A stretch of DNA of 64,000 nt. Source: Pseudomonadota bacterium (lineage in GTDB: Bacteria > Myxococcota_A > Polyangia > Haliangiales > Haliangiaceae). A program made the translations under genes and the position numbers. Within the stretch, counting starts at the first letter, position 1, and every line of letters begins with the position of its first letter. The stretch lies in contig JAKSDA010000397.1 of the NCBI GenBank assembly GCA_022360315.1, positions 62,001 to 126,000 on the forward strand, given 5' to 3'. This document shows, piece after piece, positions 1-9,395 of the stretch. The notes beneath the pieces are model-generated. The model searched no databases, was not told the origin of the DNA, and saw only the letters and a program-made list of their open reading frames with translations.

Positions 1-909
1 CGAACCGATATTTATGCCCTGGGTGCTCTGCTCCATCGACTTCTCACCGGGCGACATCCCTTTGAAGACATCGATGGTCAGAGAGTGGCCCGCATGCATC
101 TGAACGCGCCGCCACCCCAGCCCAGTCAACTGGCGCCGGTGTCCCTGGCGCTCGACGCTGTGGTCCGGCGTTCCATGGACAAGGATCCCAGCTTGCGATT
201 TCCCAGTGCAGATGCGTTTCTCGCTGCGCTGCGCGATGCTGTTGGCAGTCGAAGCGCCGATACGAGACGCCCGGGGGAAGCCGTCGCCATCTATGTCGAA
301 GGCCGAGTGGCCGCCGGTCTCGACATGGATGACCAGCTCTTTGCCGTACTCATGCAAGCTCTCGATCGTGCTGAGGGAGTGTTTGCCCGCTCGGGGTTTC
401 AGGTCCTGTGGCAGACCACCAACGCCATTCTGGCTGCCAGGCTCATCTCGCCGTCACCCGGCTCCGGCACAAAACGCGCGGGGATTTCAGCAGACCTCGA
501 CCCGGCAGTGCCGTCCGGCTCCGAGCAGTCCGGGGCGGAGGTGGGGGACGGCTTCCCGGGTGCGCCGGAGACCGCAGCCGGCACGGTCTTCAGTGATGGC
601 GAGTCTGAGAAGGATTCGCAGTACAATGGGCTCGAGGATGCTGTCGGGGTCGCCGCTACTCTGCGTCGCAGTTTGGCTGACCTCACACACAAAGACAGTC
701 GTATGCACATCAACATCTGTATTCATCGCGACCGAGCGGTGGTGAAGACCTGGGCCGACCAAACCGAGATCGACGGTGGCAGTATTGCCGACGTGGACCG
801 TTGGGCTCCTAGGCGCGAGATCGAGGGGATCGGCGTCACACCGGAGTGGTGGGGCGCCAGGGATGAGAATTCGGCGCTGGCCACCGAGGTTGCTCTTGTC
901 CGTTTGTGA
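1..909 (+). CDS. Ser/Thr protein kinase, C-terminal part (5' end outside window)
   Basis: The reading frame is open from base 1 and ends at TGA 907-909, so the N-terminus lies upstream. The first codons encode the C-lobe of a Hanks-type Ser/Thr kinase: RTDIYALGALLHRLLTGRHP followed by DPSLRFPSADAF, which match the subdomain IX and XI regions. The N-lobe, HRD and DFG motifs are missing only because of the window edge. After the kinase comes a non-kinase domain of about 180 residues (IYVEGRVAAGLDMDD, later HINICIHRDRAVVK). It is split by a low-complexity acidic/Gly linker and resembles the class III nucleotide-cyclase-like tail seen on some myxobacterial kinases. I see no cyclase metal-binding residues, so catalysis by this tail is unlikely. 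The gene converges on the RND operon with only 33 bases between, without a clear terminator. Confidence 0.85.
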   Translation, partial: RTDIYALGALLHRLLTGRHPFEDIDGQRVARMHLNAPPPQPSQLAPVSLALDAVVRRSMDKDPSLRFPSADAFLAALRDAVGSRSADTRRPGEAVAIYVEGRVAAGLDMDDQLFAVLMQALDRAEGVFARSGFQVLWQTTNAILAARLISPSPGSGTKRAGISADLDPAVPSGSEQSGAEVGDGFPGAPETAAGTVFSDGESEKDSQYNGLEDAVGVAATLRRSLADLTHKDSRMHINICIHRDRAVVKTWADQTEIDGGSIADVDRWAPRREIEGIGVTPEWWGARDENSALATEVALVRL

Positions 910-942
910 GCGATCCCGAGACCGCCCGAGTTGTCCTCTCGA

Positions 943-3900
943 TCAGGTGCGTCGGCGCAGGGCGCGACGCAGGGAGTCCAGCACGGACTGGCGCGCGTCA
1001 TCGAGCACGGTATAGAGCACCGGCACGACGAGAAGGGTGAGCGCTGTGGAAGTGATCATGCCGCTTATCAGGGTGAACCCAAAGCTCTTGTAACTGAGCC
1101 CAATGCTGGTCGGCGCTCCCAGGGTCAGCGGAATCATGCCGCAAATGGTTGTTCCGGCGGTCATCATGATGGGCCGGAAACGCCGTGCAGCGGCCAAGAG
1201 CACGGCCTTGGTGCGCTCCTGGCCCTCACTGCGCAAGCGATGGATGGTGTCGACCAGGACAATGCCATTATTGACGACGACACCGATGAGCAATATGACC
1301 CCGACAAAACCGAGAAAATCGAGGTCGCGGCCGGTAATGAAATGGATCCAGGCCACGCCGATCGATGCCATTGGTATGGCGACAATGACCGAGAGCGGCA
1401 AAAGAAAACTCTCGAACAGAAACCCCATCAAGAAATAGATGAATATCACCGAAACCACCGCAGCGAACTGCATGGCCGCGACATCGTCGTCGAGTCGGTT
1501 TTGATCGCTATGGGTCCCGAACCGCACCCCTTCGGGCAGGTCGATGGTGCGGAACAAGGCGTCGAGTCGCTTTTTGGTCTCTCGTTCCTTGCCCTCGACC
1601 AGATCTACCGTCAGCGAATGAGATACCCGCTTGCCGCGGCGGTAGATACTCCGACTGGCCGCCAAAAAACTCACGTCGGTGACCGACGAGAGCTGGACAA
1701 AATCGCCCGATGCGGTGGGTACGGCAAAATCGGCCAGTTCGGCCAGGCTTTCGCGATCTTCTTCGGCAAAACGCAAACGCACCGGGATTTCCTTGCCGTC
1801 GCGGTGATAACGCGGCAGCGGCTGGCCGCGCAGTCCCGAGGCAACAACTCCGGCGATAACCCGTGGACTGATGCCCTGGTGTTGCGCGCGGTCGCGATCG
1901 ACCAGCAGGGCGAGCTCGTTCGGACTCATGTCGCGAGAGCGCTTGACGCCCAAGACACCGTCGACCTTGACCACCATCTCCTCGAAACTGCGCGCCAAAT
2001 CGGCCAGCAGTTCGGGGTCGTCGCCGTTCGCAATGACCGAATACTCGGACACCTTGTCGCTGGATTTGGTGTCGTCCTCGCTGCCAGAATAGTATTTCAC
2101 TCCGGGTTTTTTGGGCAGTATTTCCATGACTCGCTCAGTGACCTGGCGCGGACTGAGCTCTTTCTGGTCGGGAAACCAGGCGTTGATCCGACCCCACCGC
2201 ACGGTGTAGACGACCAGATAGCCGTCCAGGGCCAGCTCGTCTTTGACGTCCTCCAGAACCTTTTCGACCGAGATAAAAAACTCGGCTGTATCGTCCTTTT
2301 GAAAGTTGGCGGGCAGATCGACTCGAATGCGAAATGACCGGCGATCTTCGCGCGATATCTCGACCACCTTGATGGATTCGAGGGTGATCGCCATGGTCAT
2401 GGCGAAGAGTACGAACAGGATCAGGGCCAGATCGAGGCGATGGCGCAGAAAGAACCACAAAAGGCGAGAGTACACTCTGGCCAGGCGGCCAAGCGTGGCG
2501 GCGTATACTCCGCCCAGGGCCCGATCCATGACCGAGTGGACAGCGCCGACCAATGACCGTCGGGGCGGCGATTGCTCTTCCGCTCCGGGTGTCGGCGTGC
2601 CCGCGGCCATTCGGCGGCCCAGGGTCAAGTAGACGGAGAGCGGGACCACGACCAGCGCGACCACGAGAGAGGCGGCCAGTGACACGCTGATCGGCAGGGC
2701 CAGACGCATGAGAAAAAACTGAGCTCGTCCCTCGACCAGCGAAACGGGCAGAAATACGATGATTGTAGTGAGTGTGGCCAGAACCACGGCCAGAGCGATC
2801 TCGCCGGCTCCCTGGATGCATGCCCGTTTGCGCGCCACCCCTTCCTGGTACAATCGGTGGATATTCTCGGCCACCACCACCGAGTTGTCGACCAGCAGGC
2901 CAACCGAGATGATGAGACCGAGCAGGGTGAGTATGTTGAGGGTCTCGCCAGCGAAGTACATCGCGGTGAGGGCCAGAATCATACTCAGCGGAATGGACAG
3001 AGTGATGATCAGAGTGAGCCGAAACCGGCGCAGAAAGAAAAGCAGGACCAGAACGGCGAAGATGGCGCCGACCTGCCCGCTGTCGAGCAGGGTGGATAGA
3101 GACTCGAGGATCAGGTCGCGCTGGGCCATGAGTACGGCGGTCAAGGTGCCCTGAAGGCGCGGGTCGGCGCGAATCTCTTCGTACGCCTCTTGCAGGCGAT
3201 CGCCGACCTCGATGGTGTTGGCCTGACCCTCCTTGAGAATCTCGATACCCAGGGCTGGCTTGCCGTTGACCCTGGCGTACCAGTACCGCTCGGGCACGTC
3301 ATAACGAACGTCGGCGATATCCGACAGCCTTACCGTCGGGCTCACCAGTTGATCGCGCAGAACGTCGAGATCCTGGTATCGCGCGATCGAGCGCAGTAGC
3401 AGCTTCTTGTCGCCATGGCGGATGGTGCCACTGGCCAGGGAGAAATTGTCCGACGACAGCTCGCGGGCGACCAGGTAAGCATTGAGACCGGCAGCCGAGG
3501 TCTTGCCCCGGTCGAGCTCGATGAGCACTTCTTTTTCCTGCAGGCCGTCAGACCGCACAGTCGCCACCCCGTCGATACGCTCGAAGGGCCGGATGATCTC
3601 CTGCATTATCAAGTTGTAGGGATCGGGCACTGTGGGATCCACGGCCACGCCGATGACCATGACCGGAATATCCGATTCGTTCTCCTTGTGGATGCGAATC
3701 TGATCGATGTCGCTGGGCATCCTGGCCCTGGCGCGCAGGATGCGGTCGCGCACTTCGCGGTAGGCGACATCCATGTCGGTACCGGATTTGAAATTGAGAA
3801 AGACCAGACCCCTGCCGGTCCGGGCATAGGTGTTGACCTGGTCGAGTCCGCCCACCGTAGACAGCTCTTCTTCGAGCGGCAGGATGACCTTGTCGAGCAC

Positions 3901-4104
3901 TTCTTTGGGCGGGGAGTCGCGCCAGGGTACCGATACATAAAGCGATGGTTGCTCGAATCCGCGCGGAATGAGCTCGAGTGGAATACCGATGCTGGCCACC
4001 ACACCGACGACGAGCGCGGTCATGCCGAGGACCAGCACAGTGATCCGGCGTTTCAGCGAAAAGCGGGGCAGAGCTTCTTCCCACGTCTTGCCGCGATCGC
4101 TCAT
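943..4104 (-). CDS. RND efflux permease (AcrB/HAE1-like), second of tandem pair
   Basis: The 1053-residue product is an inner-membrane resistance-nodulation-division permease that would export substrates by proton exchange through an adaptor and an outer-membrane channel. The usual RND plan is visible: TM1 near the N-terminus (RRITVLVLGMTALVVG), a first porter domain, the TM block with LLVDNSVVVAENIHRL at about residue 400, a second porter domain and a second TM block with VVVNNGIVLVDTIHRL. The canonical Asp-Asp pair of TM4 is Asp-Asn here. The start ATG overlaps the stop of the upstream permease by 4 bases, so the two are translationally coupled and may form a mixed trimer as MdtB/MdtC do (inference). 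No TolC gene is in this operon; a TolC-like gene lies far away at 40994. The substrate cannot be told from sequence. Confidence 0.93.
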   Translation of the reverse strand: MSDRGKTWEEALPRFSLKRRITVLVLGMTALVVGVVASIGIPLELIPRGFEQPSLYVSVPWRDSPPKEVLDKVILPLEEELSTVGGLDQVNTYARTGRGLVFLNFKSGTDMDVAYREVRDRILRARARMPSDIDQIRIHKENESDIPVMVIGVAVDPTVPDPYNLIMQEIIRPFERIDGVATVRSDGLQEKEVLIELDRGKTSAAGLNAYLVARELSSDNFSLASGTIRHGDKKLLLRSIARYQDLDVLRDQLVSPTVRLSDIADVRYDVPERYWYARVNGKPALGIEILKEGQANTIEVGDRLQEAYEEIRADPRLQGTLTAVLMAQRDLILESLSTLLDSGQVGAIFAVLVLLFFLRRFRLTLIITLSIPLSMILALTAMYFAGETLNILTLLGLIISVGLLVDNSVVVAENIHRLYQEGVARKRACIQGAGEIALAVVLATLTTIIVFLPVSLVEGRAQFFLMRLALPISVSLAASLVVALVVVPLSVYLTLGRRMAAGTPTPGAEEQSPPRRSLVGAVHSVMDRALGGVYAATLGRLARVYSRLLWFFLRHRLDLALILFVLFAMTMAITLESIKVVEISREDRRSFRIRVDLPANFQKDDTAEFFISVEKVLEDVKDELALDGYLVVYTVRWGRINAWFPDQKELSPRQVTERVMEILPKKPGVKYYSGSEDDTKSSDKVSEYSVIANGDDPELLADLARSFEEMVVKVDGVLGVKRSRDMSPNELALLVDRDRAQHQGISPRVIAGVVASGLRGQPLPRYHRDGKEIPVRLRFAEEDRESLAELADFAVPTASGDFVQLSSVTDVSFLAASRSIYRRGKRVSHSLTVDLVEGKERETKKRLDALFRTIDLPEGVRFGTHSDQNRLDDDVAAMQFAAVVSVIFIYFLMGFLFESFLLPLSVIVAIPMASIGVAWIHFITGRDLDFLGFVGVILLIGVVVNNGIVLVDTIHRLRSEGQERTKAVLLAAARRFRPIMMTAGTTICGMIPLTLGAPTSIGLSYKSFGFTLISGMITSTALTLLVVPVLYTVLDDARQSVLDSLRRALRRRT

Positions 4105-7100
4105 GATCTGGCCTCCGGCGTGTCACCATCGGATCGGTTGCCGCTTGCCACAGCCCTGGCCAGCAGCGTGTCGTCGATGCTGCCCGGCCGGCTGGCCGGC
4201 TGGACAAAGAATCCGCGCAACCTGTCGACGACGCGATCGACCAGGACATAGATGGTCGGGATGACGACCAACGTGAGTGCAGTCGAGGCGACCAGGCCGC
4301 TGATGACCGTGATGGCCAGAGGAGTTCTGAGTTCGGCACCGTCGCCCATGGTGAATGTCATGGGCACGAGTCCGAGTACTGTGGTCGCTGTGCTCATCAG
4401 AATGGGGCGCAGTCTGACCGAACCGGCGCGGATAACCGCCTCGACCAGGCCCATGCCGCGACGTTTGAGTATATTGATATAATCAACCAGTACAATTGCG
4501 TTATTGACCACGATACCGGCCAGCATGATCATGCCCAAAAAGACCACGATCGACAGATGAATGTCGGCCGCGCGCAGGGTGACAAACGTGCCGAAGAACG
4601 CCAGTGGAATGCTAAACATGATGATCAATGGATAAAGTAGGGATTCGAACTGCGCCGCCATGATCACGTAGACCAGAAATACCGACAGGCCCAGGGCGAG
4701 CCACAGGCTGCCCCGGCTGCGTTCCCATTCCTGGCGCTGTCCAGCGATGTTGAACGACATGTCCGACGGCCACTCGATGTGCCCGTTCAGCCGGTTTTCG
4801 ATGGCGTCGACCGCAGCGCCGAGCGAGCTGCCCCGAGCCAGGTTGGCCCGGATGAGCGCCACTCGGTGACTGTCCACACGGCGTATTTCACTCGGTCCCT
4901 GGCCCAGGTCGACGTCGGCGACTGCGGCCAGCGCAATGCTCTGAGTGGCGTCGGGGTCGACGATCAGGCGCTTGATCTCGTCCACCGATTGGCGATCGCT
5001 CTCGTCAAACCGGACCACGATGGGTACGCGCCGGTCGGTTAGATTGAGCCGCGTGGCTTCGCGGCCCTTGACCGCATCTCGCACTCGATTGGCCACTTCG
5101 GCCACGCTGAGTCCGTACCGCCTGAGCCGGTCGCGGTGGTAGACGATCTGCACCTCGGGCGCGCCGCGGCGCAAGGTGGTCTCGATGTCGGTGAGCTCTG
5201 GCATCGCGGCCATCTCGTGCTTGACCCGCTCGACCATCTGGTGAAGGCGGACCAGATCGTCGCCGTACACCTCGACCTCGATGGGCGTGCGGAACGAAAA
5301 CAATACCGGCCTGACCAGGCGGGATTCCACATCGGGAATCGCTGCCATGTGGCCGCGGATGCGCTCGGCCACGATCTGCTCGACTGTGGCATTGTCGGCC
5401 TGAGCTTCGAGCAACACTTTGAAGCGGGCTGTATGCTCGCCTTCGTCGGAGCGCTGCGAGTTTTCGGCGTCGTAGCCCAGGGTGACAATGAGCGATTCGA
5501 TATGGTCGCGCTCGGCCAGGATGGCGCGCTCGACCGGCGCCAAGATGGCCTCGGTCTCTTCTATCGGCGTGCCCACCGGGAGAGCCACTTCGATGGTGAA
5601 CTCGCCCTGATGGACTTCGGGCAATAACTCGCTGTCCAGCCCGCTGGCCGCTGTGTACATGATGCCGAAGCACGCGGCCACGATCAGTAAGACCGACCCG
5701 GTGTGATCGATCGCCCAGCCCATGATCCGCGGGTACAGCCGGCCTGACAGCTCGAGCAGGACAGTCGTGGCCTTGAGCGGAAGCCACCACAGCACGCTCA
5801 TAACAGCGCCCAGCGCGGGGACAACAAATCGCCCGCCCAGCCAGAAAAGCAGCACGAACACGGCGAGAACCAACTTGGCCACGATCTCGAGCAGCGACGC
5901 GATGACCAGACGGAGGATAAAATAAGGACCCAAGAGGATGGCCAGGGCCAGTGGAAGCGCGCGCAGATCCTGGCGAAACGCGCGCCAGGCGAAGAGACGG
6001 GCCATGGGAGCAGCCCGGCCTTCGATCCGTTCGAGTCGGATACCGCGCCGAGAGGCCAGCATGGGTATAAAAAACAGTGCCACCACGAGCGATGCGAGCA
6101 GGGATAACACCACCGCCAGGCCGAGGTCACCGAATGCCTGACCGGCAACCCCCTCGACGAACACCATGGGCAAAAAGACCCCGATCGTGGTCAAGATCGA
6201 CGCCACCACTGCACCGCGAACGTCGCGAGTGCCCCGTATGGTCGCCACCACAGTGTCGTCGCCTTCCTCGCGACAGCGGTAGATCGACTCGAGTACCACG
6301 ATCGATGAATCCACCAGCATGCCGATGCCGAGGGCCAGGCCGCCCAGCGACATGATGTTGAGGCTCACTCCCATGACGTTGAGCGGCACGAAGGTGACCA
6401 GGAGTGAGATCGGAATACTCAGCGCGATGATGGTGGTGCTCTTGGCGTTGCGCAAAAACAAGAACAGCACGATAACGGCCAGAATCCCGCCGAGAATGGC
6501 GGTGTCGCGCACTTCGTCGATGCTGCTCTCGATAAACGTGGACCGGTCGGCGACCACGGCGAGGAGTGCATCTTCCCCTTTAAAAATCTGACTAGCCAAA
6601 TTTTTGGATTCATTCCTGGATTCGCCGACGCCGCGGGCGCCTTCTTCGACAGTGCCGATCACCGCCTTGACCCGTTTAGCCAGAGCGACGATATTGGCGT
6701 CGGCCTCCTTGAATATGTCGATCTGCACGCTTTCGCGGCCATCGGTTCGGGTGACGATGTCCCGCTCTTTTTGCGCCATGGCCACGTTACCGAGATCGGA
6801 AATCCGTATTTCTCGCCCCTCGACGATGGCTACAATGGTGTCGTTGATCTGGTCGAGATCGACAAATTCGTTGACCGTGCGGACCATGTAATCGGTGCGG
6901 CCCTCCTTGACCGTACCGCCGGCCACATTGACATTCTCCTCGGCCAATCGCTCGATGACGCGGTCGATCGACACGCCCATACGGGTCAATTTGTCGCCGT
7001 CGAGCGAGATATGGATCTCTTCTTCCAGGCCGCCGCGCACCCGGACCGCGGCGACGCCCTGGATCGGCTCGAGCGCCCGCTTGATCTGCAACTCGGCAAT

Positions 7101-7628
7101 GCGGCGCAGCCGCCTCAGCTCGGTCTCGCTCGCACTACCATCGATCCCGCTGCGATCGCCCGGGCGGCCGGCTACCCGATCAGGTGCTCGGGCACTGGAC
7201 AGCGATAATTCGACGACCGGATCGAGGGATGGATCGAAGCGCAGGATCAGTGACGGGCCGGCATCTTCGGGCAGACGGACCAGGTCGAGCTTTTCGAGCA
7301 CTTCCTGCACGGCGTCCGAGATCGAGGTGTCCCAGGAGAACTCGAGGACCACGTCGCTCATGTCGGCGCGGCTCGCGCTGGACAGCTTGCGGAGGCCGCC
7401 GATGACCCCGAGGGCCTCTTCGATAGGACGGCTGACGTCTTTTTCGACCTCTTCGGGCGCGGCACCGGGATACTCGGTGCGCACGGTAATGGTCGGGTAC
7501 GACAACTCCGGCATCAGGGTGACCGATAGTCGACCATATGAAAAATAGCCGAACACCACTGCGGCCACGAAGACCATGAGCACGGCGACCGGCCGCGACG
7601 TGGTGAAGTTGGCGACCGCGTCTCTCAT
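4101..7628 (-). CDS. RND efflux permease with extra central membrane segment
   Basis: This 1175-residue RND permease is about 120 residues longer than its partner. The N-terminal TM, first porter domain (PGAAPEEVEKDVSRPIEEAL), TM4 motif GIGMLVDSSIVVLESIYR and C-terminal NNAIVLVDYINILKRRGM are all present. The extra length lies in the middle, near residues 515-620, just before the second half begins. It is strongly hydrophobic (LPLALAILLGPYFILRLV, then LVLAVFVLLFWLGGRFVVPA), so it probably adds membrane-associated helices at the junction of the two RND repeats. A second small insertion sits at about residues 140-165 (DRVAGRPGDRSGIDGSASET). The start codon overlaps the adaptor gene by 4 bases and the stop overlaps the next permease by 4 bases. 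Together the three genes make a tripartite pump minus its outer-membrane channel. Confidence 0.93.
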   Translation of the reverse strand: MRDAVANFTTSRPVAVLMVFVAAVVFGYFSYGRLSVTLMPELSYPTITVRTEYPGAAPEEVEKDVSRPIEEALGVIGGLRKLSSASRADMSDVVLEFSWDTSISDAVQEVLEKLDLVRLPEDAGPSLILRFDPSLDPVVELSLSSARAPDRVAGRPGDRSGIDGSASETELRRLRRIAELQIKRALEPIQGVAAVRVRGGLEEEIHISLDGDKLTRMGVSIDRVIERLAEENVNVAGGTVKEGRTDYMVRTVNEFVDLDQINDTIVAIVEGREIRISDLGNVAMAQKERDIVTRTDGRESVQIDIFKEADANIVALAKRVKAVIGTVEEGARGVGESRNESKNLASQIFKGEDALLAVVADRSTFIESSIDEVRDTAILGGILAVIVLFLFLRNAKSTTIIALSIPISLLVTFVPLNVMGVSLNIMSLGGLALGIGMLVDSSIVVLESIYRCREEGDDTVVATIRGTRDVRGAVVASILTTIGVFLPMVFVEGVAGQAFGDLGLAVVLSLLASLVVALFFIPMLASRRGIRLERIEGRAAPMARLFAWRAFRQDLRALPLALAILLGPYFILRLVIASLLEIVAKLVLAVFVLLFWLGGRFVVPALGAVMSVLWWLPLKATTVLLELSGRLYPRIMGWAIDHTGSVLLIVAACFGIMYTAASGLDSELLPEVHQGEFTIEVALPVGTPIEETEAILAPVERAILAERDHIESLIVTLGYDAENSQRSDEGEHTARFKVLLEAQADNATVEQIVAERIRGHMAAIPDVESRLVRPVLFSFRTPIEVEVYGDDLVRLHQMVERVKHEMAAMPELTDIETTLRRGAPEVQIVYHRDRLRRYGLSVAEVANRVRDAVKGREATRLNLTDRRVPIVVRFDESDRQSVDEIKRLIVDPDATQSIALAAVADVDLGQGPSEIRRVDSHRVALIRANLARGSSLGAAVDAIENRLNGHIEWPSDMSFNIAGQRQEWERSRGSLWLALGLSVFLVYVIMAAQFESLLYPLIIMFSIPLAFFGTFVTLRAADIHLSIVVFLGMIMLAGIVVNNAIVLVDYINILKRRGMGLVEAVIRAGSVRLRPILMSTATTVLGLVPMTFTMGDGAELRTPLAITVISGLVASTALTLVVIPTIYVLVDRVVDRLRGFFVQPASRPGSIDDTLLARAVASGNRSDGDTPEARS

Positions 7629-8794
7629 CGCTTCTTGCCGCCCGCTCGCGTGGACGCCTGGCGATCCTGGGCGGCCGGCCCGACCTCGCCGTCCCTTTCC
7701 GCCGGCCCGGCCTCGGGCTCGGCTGGCCCCCGCCTCACGCTGACCAGGGCGTTGTGCTTGAGTCCGATCTGACCGGCAACGACGATCTGGTCGCCCGGGG
7801 CAAAACCACTGCCGGGCTCCACGAAGTCACGATTTTCCAGCAAGGGCTCGACTTTGATGCGGACTGCGCGATCCTCGCCCGCGAGTTTGAACGCGTAGGG
7901 AACGTCGTTGTCGTAGACCAGGGCTCGCTTGGGCAGGAGAACCGCGTTGTGGTGGCGGTCGACGACCAGAGCGATCTCGACGAACATGCCGGGCATGAGG
8001 GTCTGTTTTCTCGGCACCGCGATGGTCACCTTGACCGTGCCAGTCCTGGGATCAACTGCCGGCGCGATGCGCTCGACCAACCCGTCGTGGTGGCCAGCTC
8101 GAGCCATGATGCGCGCGACAAGCCCGACCTTCAGGCGCGGGAGCTCTTTCTCGGGCACAAAAATGCGCGCGACCAGAGTATCGAAGTCGGTGATGTCGAA
8201 CAGCGGCTGCTGTACGTTGACCGTCTGGCCCAGCTTGACCAGGCGCTGGGTGACCGTGCCGGGGATGGGTGCCCGAACCACGGCGTAGCGCAGGGCACGG
8301 GCAGCGTCTTTGCGCATGAGCTCGAGCCGCTTGAGCTCGTACGTGGCAGTGGCCAGGGTTTGATCGCTGGCCACGCCCTTTTTGTGCAGCACCAGCTGCT
8401 GGTCGTATTCACGCCTTGCCCGCGCCAGATCATTGTCGACCTGGGCCAGCTTGATGCGCTGCTCTTCGTCTTCCACGCGCAAAAGAACCTGGCCCCGTTT
8501 GACCGCATCGCCTTCTTCGACCAAGAGTGTCTTGACCGGTCCGGCAGCACGGGCGAGTACCTGTACCTGGCCTTCGGCCTCGAGGTTGGCAGAGAAACGC
8601 AGCAATGCCTCGATCTCACCGGTTTCGAGAGCCATCACCTCGACCGGGACAGCCTGGCCCGGCCCGCCGTCCTGACCCCCGCTGAATCTCAAACCCTTGT
8701 TCTCTCCGCTGGCGCCCGAGTTCATGGTGCAAGCCATGAAAAGCTCGACGCACAGCACTACGACAATCACCGAGGAAGCGTTGCGAAATGCCAT
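7625..8794 (-). CDS. RND periplasmic adaptor (membrane fusion protein), lipoprotein
   Basis: This is the membrane-fusion subunit that links the two RND permeases to an outer-membrane channel. I start it at ATG 8794, not at the in-frame TTG 8833, because MAFRNASSVIVVVLCVEL leads straight into the lipobox FMAC, giving a lipid-anchored N-terminus. The core has the HlyD/AcrA layout: a split lipoyl domain (VLARAAGPVKTLLVEEGDAV and later VVRAPIPGTVTQRLVKLGQT), a short coiled-coil hairpin between the halves (about residues 115-165) and beta-barrel and membrane-proximal domains with PGMFVEIALVVDRH. The Pro/Glu/Gly-rich C-tail is not conserved in the family. It is first in the operon and overlaps the next permease gene by 4 bases. 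Confident for family; substrate unknown. Confidence 0.93.
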   Translation of the reverse strand: MAFRNASSVIVVVLCVELFMACTMNSGASGENKGLRFSGGQDGGPGQAVPVEVMALETGEIEALLRFSANLEAEGQVQVLARAAGPVKTLLVEEGDAVKRGQVLLRVEDEEQRIKLAQVDNDLARARREYDQQLVLHKKGVASDQTLATATYELKRLELMRKDAARALRYAVVRAPIPGTVTQRLVKLGQTVNVQQPLFDITDFDTLVARIFVPEKELPRLKVGLVARIMARAGHHDGLVERIAPAVDPRTGTVKVTIAVPRKQTLMPGMFVEIALVVDRHHNAVLLPKRALVYDNDVPYAFKLAGEDRAVRIKVEPLLENRDFVEPGSGFAPGDQIVVAGQIGLKHNALVSVRRGPAEPEAGPAERDGEVGPAAQDRQASTRAGGKKR

Positions 8795-9200
8795 TTCCGT
8801 CCCGTGGGTTGCTGTGAAGTTGTGAGCACGCAATCAATCAAGCGTAACGCAGATTGCACCTTCAGCAATATACGTACCTAGTATGAGAATTGCGATCGGG
8901 CTGCAACAGCCCGATCCAGCTCAGCTGTTCGGCGAGATACCACGCTGAGGCAAGACTCGATGAGACTCTATGCGACTGTCGCACCCTGTCGTAGAACTGT
9001 CCCACTCGTAGTTGTTGAAGTCCTGGTCGTACAATACGTTCCGGAATTGCACCGGCTCGGTTTTGCGCAACCCGCGGAGAAGTGCCGGTACGGCGCGTTA
9101 CAAACAATAACGATCTTGACAACTTCGGCCGCAGACCGAGGTAGTTAGGACTGTTGCGAACCGGTCGCCAACGTGCATACTGACTTTATACAGAGAAGCA
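8795..9200. other. Intergenic region between RND operon and selenoprotein locus
   Basis: About 400 bases without a convincing gene. It holds the 5' side of the RND operon (the TATATT-like stretch near 8865-8875 could be part of a promoter on the minus strand), a perfect 10-bp hairpin at 8894-8916 and, on the plus strand, weak promoter-like hexamers TTGCGA (9154-9159) and CATACT (9176-9181) with a 16-base spacer. None of these promoter calls is strong. Confidence 0.35.
8894..8916. other. Perfect 10-bp inverted repeat with 3-base loop
   Basis: The arms 8894-8903 (GATCGGGCTG) and 8907-8916 (CAGCCCGATC) are exact reverse complements around CAA. It sits about 100 bases upstream of the RND adaptor start. 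No T-run follows on either strand, so a plain intrinsic terminator is doubtful. It could be a regulator-binding palindrome or a leader hairpin for the pump operon. Confidence 0.5.
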
Positions 9201-9395
9201 ATGCAGAGAAAGAGCGGAACAGAGAAGCAGTCCAACCCCGACGAGCTCGAGCAAACTTGGGAAGAGGACGGCGAGTGGTGTGGACCTGATTGCTGTATAC
9301 CGGAAGGTTGCGTACGACAGCCGTGCGGCATTTCGGGCATCATTGTCTACGATCCGAAGCCGCCCAGTCGGGGCTGTGGAATCTCCCACGTGTAA
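9201..9395 (+). CDS. Possible small Cys-rich protein (64 aa)
   Basis: An ATG ORF at 9201 encodes 64 residues with six cysteines clustered in its second half (EWCGPDCCIPEGC, then RQPCGIS and SRGCG). A weak AGAGAAG lies just before the ATG, and the weak -35/-10 pair at 9154-9181 would serve it. The WCGPDC stretch looks superficially like a thioredoxin active site, but the ORF is far too short for a thioredoxin fold and no family is recognised. It lies directly upstream of the selenoprotein gene and overlaps its most upstream candidate start in another frame. It may be a chance ORF. Confidence 0.25.
   Translation: MQRKSGTEKQSNPDELEQTWEEDGEWCGPDCCIPEGCVRQPCGISGIIVYDPKPPSRGCGISHV

Noticed and set aside
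931..2337. 468-codon plus-strand open frame opposite the RND permease gene
   Set aside because: It is an antisense shadow of a clear RND gene, caused by high GC codon bias. The translation is Gln/His/Asp-rich with no domain.
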